Source: Methanocorpusculum sp.
GTDB lineage: Archaea; Halobacteriota; Methanomicrobia; Methanomicrobiales; Methanocorpusculaceae
Direction: 5' to 3'
DNA: 64,000 bases
Assembly: GCA_017408885.1 (NCBI GenBank)
Contig: JAFQTT010000001.1
Location: forward strand, 82,665 to 146,664
Shown one piece after another: positions 58,718 through 64,000 of this stretch; position 1 is the stretch's first letter; each line of letters begins with the position of its first letter. A program made the position numbers and the translations under genes. The notes beneath the pieces are model-generated. The model saw only the letters and a program-made list of their open reading frames with translations. It searched no databases and was not told the origin of the DNA.

Positions 58718-60190
58718 ATGGCAAAAGACCAGATACGAAACGGCAGACTGGAAGGCAACCGCTCCGAAGACTGCGAAATCTACCTCGCATCCATGGATGC
58801 AGACCGTGAAATCGCCGAATGCGACATCAGAGTTGACATGGCGCACGTCTTAATGCTCGTTCAGCAGAACTTAATCGACAAAGAATCCGCTAAAAAAATC
58901 CTCGTAGCACTCAAGGGCTACATGGAAAACGGACTCCCGGAAAACGCCTTTGACCCTGCACGTGAAGACATCCACGCAGGAATCGAAGCACAGTTAATGG
59001 AAGATGTCGGAGCTGATGCCGGAGGACGCATGCACCTTGGTCGAAGCAGAAACGACGAAGTTGCAACCTGCCTTCGAATGAGAACGCGCCAGTACATCTT
59101 AGATACACTTTCCGGAATCTTCGAACTTCGCCGGGCATTAATCACCCGTGCCGAAGAACACACAACAACAATCATGCCCGGGTTCACTCACCTCCAGCAT
59201 GCACAGCCGACCACTCTCGCCCACTATCTTTTAGCCTATGAAAATCTCTTCGCCCGTGATGCAGGACGTCTCTTTGATGCCTACTCAAGGGTAAACCGCT
59301 CCCCGCTTGGTTCTGCAGCATTCGCCGGAACCGGCTTTGCACTTGACAGAGAACTGACTGCATCCTACCTTGGATTCACCTCCCCTATGGAAAACAGTAT
59401 GGATGGTGTTGCATCACGCGACTTCATTGTTGAAACCATCTCAGCGTTTGCAATTCTCATGACCAACATCAGCCGCATCTGCGAAGAATTAATCCTCTGG
59501 TCGTCAGCACTTGTCAAGTTCGTTACATTGGATGATGCATTCTGTTCTACCAGCAGCATCATGCCGCAGAAGAAAAACCCAGACACCTTGGAAATCATGC
59601 GTGCCAAGTCTGCCGCGGTAACCGGAGAACTGATGACATCTCTCATGCTCATCAAATCACTTCCAATGAGCTATAACAGAGATTTACAGGACTTAAACCC
59701 GCACCTCTGGCGTGCCTGTCATGAAACCGTCTCCTCGCTTCCGCTGCTTGCCGAAATCATCGAGACCGCCGAATTCGACACCAACGCCATGAAAAAGAGC
59801 GCTAAAGCCGGAAACACCGGAGCTACTGAAGTCGCTGACTATCTGGTTCGTGAGTTCAACATACCATTCCGCGCAGCACACAACATCGTAGGACGTGCCG
59901 TAAAACTCGGCTCTTTCGACTTATCAGTCGTTGACGATGCTGCAAAAGAACTTGCCGGATTCTCACTTGCCGAACGCGGCTTAACCCAGGAGGCAATCGA
60001 CAGAGCCCAGAACCCAAAGGAAATCGTCCGTTCCAAAAAGACACTTGGCTCTCCAAACCCGCGCCTCGTCAAAAAAGCCGTACAGGTTGCAGACGTCAAA
60101 CTCGTGCAGGATGAAGTAACCGGAGATATTCTCCGTGACCAGTTAGAGGATGCAGACAACAGAATGAAACACGCAATCGAGGAATTATAA
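58718..60190 (+). CDS. argH: Argininosuccinate lyase ArgH
   Basis: Last enzyme of arginine synthesis, splitting argininosuccinate into arginine and fumarate. The 490-residue protein has GGRMHLGRSRNDEVATCLRM near residues 101-120, the active-site HLQHAQPTTLAHYLLAYENL near 157-176, GSAAFAGTGFALDRE near 198-212 and the signature SSIMPQKKNPDTLE near 278-291. An A/T-rich AAATAAG element about 27 bases before the ATG suggests a leaderless transcript. gatD starts directly after its stop. Confidence 0.95.
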   Translation: MAKDQIRNGRLEGNRSEDCEIYLASMDADREIAECDIRVDMAHVLMLVQQNLIDKESAKKILVALKGYMENGLPENAFDPAREDIHAGIEAQLMEDVGADAGGRMHLGRSRNDEVATCLRMRTRQYILDTLSGIFELRRALITRAEEHTTTIMPGFTHLQHAQPTTLAHYLLAYENLFARDAGRLFDAYSRVNRSPLGSAAFAGTGFALDRELTASYLGFTSPMENSMDGVASRDFIVETISAFAILMTNISRICEELILWSSALVKFVTLDDAFCSTSSIMPQKKNPDTLEIMRAKSAAVTGELMTSLMLIKSLPMSYNRDLQDLNPHLWRACHETVSSLPLLAEIIETAEFDTNAMKKSAKAGNTGATEVADYLVREFNIPFRAAHNIVGRAVKLGSFDLSVVDDAAKELAGFSLAERGLTQEAIDRAQNPKEIVRSKKTLGSPNPRLVKKAVQVADVKLVQDEVTGDILRDQLEDADNRMKHAIEEL

Positions 60191-61423
60191 ATGACTTTTA
60201 AAAACAGTGATCCTGTCACCGTATCATTCGCAGGCCTTGAGATGGAGGGAATCTACATCAGTGCTTCGAATGAAAATGCGGTTGTCAAACTGAAAAGCGG
60301 ATACAACATCTGCGTTCCGGAATCCGCAGTAACTCTGCGTGAGGGAGCAGAGGCCCTGGCAAAACCTGCCGCTGTGCCGTTAGAGCAGAACGAAAAACTG
60401 CCTCTCCTCTCGATTATCTCCACAGGAGGAACCATCGCCAGCACTGTCGATTACAGAACAGGAGCAGTCTCTTCCAAATTTACCGCAGAGGATATTCTCC
60501 GAAGTATCCCGGAACTTGGAGACATTGCCCGCTACAGAACCCTTCAGCCGTTCAACATCTTATCTGAAAACATGAACCCTGCCATGTGGCAGGAGCTTGC
60601 ACGCACAATATACAATGAGATTCTCGCAGGTTCTAAAGGAATCATAGTAACTCATGGAACAGATACCATGCTCTACAGTGCAGCAGCTGTCTCTTTCATG
60701 CTCGATACAACTGTCCCGGTTATTTTCGTTGGAGCACAGAGAAGTGCTGACAGGCCGTCATCTGACAACGCCGTCAATGCCATCTGCTCCGCACAGGCTG
60801 GTGTCTCAGAGCTTGGAGAGGTTGTCGTCTGCATGCACTCAACATCCAACGACACATCCTGTTCGCTGCATAGGGCAACCCGTGTCAGAAAGAACCACAC
60901 CTCCCGCCGTGATGCATTCCAGAGCATTGGTCGTGATGCAGTAGGTACAGTAAGCTATCCGGACGGGAAAGTTGTACTTGCAGATGACGCAGTAAAGCGC
61001 GGCGAAAACTCACTAGTCCTCAAAGCAGAACTTGAACCGGCCTGCGGTCTCTTGACATACTATCCGGGCATGAACCCGGCAGTTCTTGATGCATTCAAAG
61101 GATACAAGGGACTTGTAATCGCCGGAACCGGTCTTGGACACACAGGAACCGACTGCATCGAAAAGATTGCAGATCTCGTTGCTTCCGGTACCACTGTTGT
61201 CATGACCTCTCAGTGCATGGCTGGCTCAGTCTGCGACCGCGTATACGAAACTGGACGCTACCTCCTTGATGCCGGCGTAATTGAGGCTGGAAACATGCTT
61301 CCGGAAGTGGCTCTTGTCAAACTCATGTGGGTTTTAGCAAATGCTGATCCAAAGGATGTTAAGCGTCTTATGCAGACAAATCTCAAAGGAGAATTAGATG
61401 TTGATATCAGGGGTGAGAACTGA
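60191..61423 (+). CDS. gatD: Glu-tRNA(Gln) amidotransferase subunit D (GatD)
   Basis: Asparaginase-like subunit that releases ammonia from glutamine for the archaeal GatDE complex, which turns Glu-tRNA(Gln) into Gln-tRNA(Gln). The 410-residue protein has an N-terminal beta domain (residues 1-70), then ISTGGTIASTVDYRTGAVSS near residues 76-95 (catalytic Thr), IVTHGTDTMLYSAAAVSFML near 153-172 (second Thr and Asp), and GTGLGHTGTDCIE near 314-326. The ATG abuts the argH stop. The gatE ATG overlaps its stop by one base. Confidence 0.95.
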   Translation: MTFKNSDPVTVSFAGLEMEGIYISASNENAVVKLKSGYNICVPESAVTLREGAEALAKPAAVPLEQNEKLPLLSIISTGGTIASTVDYRTGAVSSKFTAEDILRSIPELGDIARYRTLQPFNILSENMNPAMWQELARTIYNEILAGSKGIIVTHGTDTMLYSAAAVSFMLDTTVPVIFVGAQRSADRPSSDNAVNAICSAQAGVSELGEVVVCMHSTSNDTSCSLHRATRVRKNHTSRRDAFQSIGRDAVGTVSYPDGKVVLADDAVKRGENSLVLKAELEPACGLLTYYPGMNPAVLDAFKGYKGLVIAGTGLGHTGTDCIEKIADLVASGTTVVMTSQCMAGSVCDRVYETGRYLLDAGVIEAGNMLPEVALVKLMWVLANADPKDVKRLMQTNLKGELDVDIRGEN

Positions 61424-63249
61424 TGGATTATGAAGCACTTGGATTAAAAGCTGGAATTGAAATTCACCAGCAGCTCAACACTAAAGAAAAGCTGTTCTGC
61501 CACTCGCCTACAATCATCCGCGACTCTGACGAACACTTTGATGTCGTTCAGAGATACCTTCGTGTTGCAACATCCGAGATGGGGGATGTTGACCGTGCCG
61601 CACAGGAAGAGACGATGCAGCACCGTCTCTTTACATACTACACCTACGACACCACAGGTCTTGTCGAAATTGATGAAGAACCACCGGCACCGTTAAACCG
61701 TGAAGCATTAGACATCGTCTTAACGATTGCTAAGATGTTTGACATGACTCCCTTGCCGGAAATCCACACCATGCGCAAGATGATTGTGGATGGTTCTGCA
61801 ACCTCAGGATTCCAGAGAACTGCACTTGTCGCACTCAACGGAAAGATTGCAGACACATGCAGAATCGAGACCGTTGCAGTCGAAGAAGAGGCATGCCAGA
61901 GAGTTGAAGACACAATATTTTCTGTTGACCGCCTTGGAATTCCATTAATTGAGATTACAACTGCTCCGTGCATGAAGACTCCGGAAGAGGTCCATGATGT
62001 AGCGCAGTACATTGGAATGACACTTCGTTCCACTGGACGTGTCAAGCGCGGTCTTGGAACAATTCGTCAGGATGTCAATGTCTCAATCGCAGACGGGGCA
62101 CGTGTTGAGATTAAGGGTGTTCAGGAACTTGACTTAATCGCAGAAGTTGTCCGCCGCGAGGTTCATCGTCAGTTGTCTCTCCTTGCAATCCGAGATGAGC
62201 TTCTCGCCCGCAATGCACTGGTCAATGGTGAGGTATACGACGTAACAAAAGTCTTTGCAGAGACCAAGTCCAATGTCTTAAAGAAGGCAAAGTGCATCTT
62301 AGGCACTGTGCTTCACGGATTTGCAGGCCTTGTTGGAACCGAGATTCAGCCGGGAAGACGTCTTGGTTCAGAGATGTCTGACTACGCCAAGAAGTGCGGT
62401 GTTGGAGGTCTGTTCCACACAGATGAACTGCCGGCATACGGTGTCACTGAAGAAGAGGTTCACATCTTAAAAGAGACCTTAGGTGCAGGCGAACAGGACG
62501 CAGTGATTATAGTTGCTGCCACTGAGCAGAAATGCAGATGCGCGATGAAGATGATTATCCGCCGTGCAAAGATGGCATTCGATGGTGTTCCGGAAGAGAC
62601 CAGAAAGATGCTTGAGGGCGGATCTACTGCATATATGCGCCCGCTGCCGGGAGCTGCCCGTATGTACCCCGAGACTGATGTCTTGCCGGTTCCGGTTTCT
62701 GATGAGTACTTCGAAGCAATCAGAATGCCTGAGCTTTTAACAGACAAAGTAAAGCGCTTCGCTTCCGAGTACGGAATGGATGACGGCATGGCTCGCCAGA
62801 TGGCATACTCTGAACAGCTTCCTCTCTTTGAGCGTGCTGTGGCAGAAGGCATCCGTCCTGTGTTTGCAGCAAGAACGATTCTTGCATCCTTAAAGGAGGC
62901 AAACCGCGCAGATGGTGCAGGTGTCATTTCTGACGATGCAGTTATTGGTGTTATGAAGGCTGTTGAAGCTGGAAACGCCGCAAAAGAGGCTATTATTGAT
63001 ATCTTAACCGCGTGCGCGAAGGGCTTAAGCGTGAAAGATGCTATCGCTAAAGTTGCACCTGCATTTTCACGCGAGGAGCTTCAGGAGTTAGTCAGAGGTA
63101 TCGTATCTGAGAGAGTTGATTTCATCAAAGAACGCGGCAAAGCAGCTTTAGGGCCTGTTATGGGCGTAGTTATGAAGGAAGTCAGAGGCAGAATCGATGG
63201 AAAAGTTGTCTCTGATGTCTTAAACGATGAGCTCAACCGCATCATGTAA
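61423..63249 (+). CDS. gatE: Glu-tRNA(Gln) amidotransferase subunit E (GatE)
   Basis: Transamidase and tRNA-binding subunit of GatDE. The 608-residue protein has LKAGIEIHQQLNTKEKLFCH near residues 7-26 (metal-site and GatB-like core), APLNR in a GatB-like AAB region near 90, VNVSIADGARVEIKGVQELD near 222-241, an AspRS-like insertion near 285-400, and the YqeY-like tail near 450-608 (VKDAIAKVAPAFSREELQEL). TGATG overlap with gatD shows coupled translation. The operon argH-gatD-gatE is compact, ending before a small basic-protein gene. Confidence 0.95.
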   Translation: MDYEALGLKAGIEIHQQLNTKEKLFCHSPTIIRDSDEHFDVVQRYLRVATSEMGDVDRAAQEETMQHRLFTYYTYDTTGLVEIDEEPPAPLNREALDIVLTIAKMFDMTPLPEIHTMRKMIVDGSATSGFQRTALVALNGKIADTCRIETVAVEEEACQRVEDTIFSVDRLGIPLIEITTAPCMKTPEEVHDVAQYIGMTLRSTGRVKRGLGTIRQDVNVSIADGARVEIKGVQELDLIAEVVRREVHRQLSLLAIRDELLARNALVNGEVYDVTKVFAETKSNVLKKAKCILGTVLHGFAGLVGTEIQPGRRLGSEMSDYAKKCGVGGLFHTDELPAYGVTEEEVHILKETLGAGEQDAVIIVAATEQKCRCAMKMIIRRAKMAFDGVPEETRKMLEGGSTAYMRPLPGAARMYPETDVLPVPVSDEYFEAIRMPELLTDKVKRFASEYGMDDGMARQMAYSEQLPLFERAVAEGIRPVFAARTILASLKEANRADGAGVISDDAVIGVMKAVEAGNAAKEAIIDILTACAKGLSVKDAIAKVAPAFSREELQELVRGIVSERVDFIKERGKAALGPVMGVVMKEVRGRIDGKVVSDVLNDELNRIM

Positions 63250-63310
63250 TTGGTAATGTCTAAGAGATATGTTTAAGTGAGTAGGAAACCAACAAATTTA
63301 GGAGTTCAAT

Positions 63311-63583
63311 ATGGGAAAGACAGGAAGTGTTACCTGGCACCAGATTAAGGGTGTCAATGGACAGATTCGCCTCGTCCCGCAGAAAGAGGGAGAGGTCAAG
63401 AAACCAGGACCGAATCAGAGATTTAAGAGAGCAAGCATTGTCTCTAAGATTGAGGCACGCATGGCAAACTCTCAGCAGCAGGGACGCGGACGCGGACCGA
63501 AGATTGCTGATCAGAGACTCCGCCGCAGAATCCGCCGCTCCAAGAAGTCCATGATGGGCGCAAAAGCAAAGTCCAAGCGTTAA
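63311..63583 (+). CDS. Small basic protein (DUF5350-like)
   Basis: A 90-residue, strongly basic protein: MGKTGSVTWHQIKGVNGQIR at the start, PGPNQRFKRASIVSKIEARM near residues 33-52, and a C-terminal run RLRRRIRRSKKSMMGAKAK near 69-87. I recall similar methanogen proteins annotated as DUF5350; I cannot confirm this. The charge suggests RNA or ribosome binding. AGGAG about seven bases upstream of the ATG is a ribosome site, and a hairpin terminator follows. Function unknown. Confidence 0.7.
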   Translation: MGKTGSVTWHQIKGVNGQIRLVPQKEGEVKKPGPNQRFKRASIVSKIEARMANSQQQGRGRGPKIADQRLRRRIRRSKKSMMGAKAKSKR

Positions 63584-63611
63584 TCTTCACTTTAAGGAAT
63601 GGCACAATAAG

Positions 63612-63629
63612 GCATGGAGTTATCCATGC
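63612..63629 (+). terminator. Hairpin terminator after the small basic-protein gene
   Basis: GCATGGA-GTTA-TCCATGC forms a perfect seven-pair stem 28 bases after the stop codon and is followed by TCAATTAATTTTTG. It separates the basic-protein transcript from the partial gene at the right edge. Confidence 0.6.
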
Positions 63630-63640
63630 TCAATTAATTT

Positions 63641-64000
63641 TTGCTTACTTCTTTTCACGAATTTAAGTTGTGCTCAAGTCTTGAGCGTCTGTGTCCGTTA
63701 GATGAAATCGAGGGCATTGCGCTTTGTTATTCGATGGGGGATAACTTCACAAAAATCACTGATGTGAAAAAGCTGAAGAACCGTGGTGTTATTACACGTG
63801 ACGGGGCAGGACAGCACATTGGCGGGGGAACAAAGGTGTTCGATGAGATTGCAGCATCAGGAATTCCGGCTGTTGCTTTCCCGGGAATTCACAGAGGTTC
63901 TGATACTGATCCGCGCTTTAAGGTGTACTCTCACCAGACGAGCCCCGAAAAGCTTGGTATCGCATATTTTGTGAAGCAGAAGTTAAATGAGGATACTTTC
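63641..64000 (+). CDS. Partial gene at right edge, unknown
   Basis: An open frame runs from a TTG at 63641 through base 64000 (120 codons) and continues past the window. The product reads as a real protein: SLERLCPLDEIEGIALCYS near residues 11-29, RDGAGQHIGGGTKVFDEIAA near 49-68, SGIPAVAFPGIHRGSDTDPR near 69-88. I cannot recognise the family. An in-frame TAA at 63635 limits the upstream extension, and no good start or ribosome site is visible: the TTG sits in the T tract after a terminator, and the first ATG is at 63734. The gene may be 5'-truncated or use an unusual start. Confidence 0.6.
   Translation, partial: MLTSFHEFKLCSSLERLCPLDEIEGIALCYSMGDNFTKITDVKKLKNRGVITRDGAGQHIGGGTKVFDEIAASGIPAVAFPGIHRGSDTDPRFKVYSHQTSPEKLGIAYFVKQKLNEDTF

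Noticed and set aside
1..64000. CRISPR arrays, prophage, rRNA genes or intact insertion sequences
   Set aside because: No regularly spaced repeats, integrase, capsid, transposase or rRNA sequence was noticed on reading through both strands. The only repeat of note is the inverted-repeat element near 15.4 kb.

Overview
The window is a compact stretch of an archaeal, methanogen chromosome. The placement rests on methylene-H4MPT reductase (mer), a methanogenesis marker 11 protein, PCNA and primase large subunit, EF-1alpha with S10, the GatDE amidotransferase, RaSEA (archaeosine synthesis), archaeal SepF, Cbf5/TruB, archease/RtcB and archaellin-type pilin signals. The gene set fits Methanomicrobiales; Methanocorpusculum is my best guess for the genus, but that is inference from protein character and not a database match.

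Layout. 0-6 kb: a membrane protein, two tandem MscS channels, mer, tRNA-Arg(UCG), a dCTP deaminase/dUTPase-family protein and a TctA-like permease. 6-15 kb: hemD-truB, tRNA-Ser(GGA), a LysR/EamA pair, then a mainly translation and cell-division run (PUA protein, SepF, ZPR1 zinc finger, Rsm22/METTL17-like methyltransferase), an M20 peptidase and RaSEA. 15.2-16.2 kb: an accessory spot with a 241-bp element bounded by 54-bp inverted repeats, a truncated copy of the riboflavin synthase gene with its leader, and a DUF4275-like gene. 16-22 kb: TraB, a cysteine-cluster protein, CobT and CobS (cobamide assembly), then a large HTH-PAS-GAF sensor. 22-31 kb: a possible structured RNA, HAD hydrolase, carbonic anhydrase, HTH regulator, rubredoxin, the marker 11 operon, endonuclease IV, an acyl-CoA synthetase and a DUF2089/twin-membrane-protein operon. 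31-43 kb: RlmE, PCNA-PriL, a flavoprotein, pyrD-pyrK, two CpXC proteins, nnr, ribE-ribB-ribH, EF-1alpha and S10. 43-53 kb: four pilin-like proteins, an aldehyde dehydrogenase, Ogt, an XPD-like helicase, and an FdhD-like/CbiZ/BtuD/BtuC cluster. 53-64 kb: DUF2551 protein, a small protein, archease-RtcB, tRNA-Val(CAC), tRNA-Gly(UCC), HtpX, argH-gatD-gatE, a small basic protein and one partial gene at the right edge.

How the parts work together. Cobamide supply is served from two places: BtuCD import plus CbiZ salvage near 51 kb, and CobT/CobS lower-ligand attachment near 18-20 kb; this suits a methanogen whose methyl transfer depends on cobamides. Riboflavin is made by a three-gene operon with a candidate operator. 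Several promoters place a TATA-like box about 25-30 bases before the start codon, which suggests leaderless mRNAs, while internal operon genes often use Shine-Dalgarno sequences or ATGA/TAATG-type overlaps.

I saw no CRISPR array, prophage, rRNA or intact insertion sequence. The strongest unusual signals are the long inverted-repeat element beside the truncated ribE copy, the FdhD-like protein without its CXXC motif next to CbiZ, the deaminase-family protein without the deaminase glutamate, and the orphan pilin operon.
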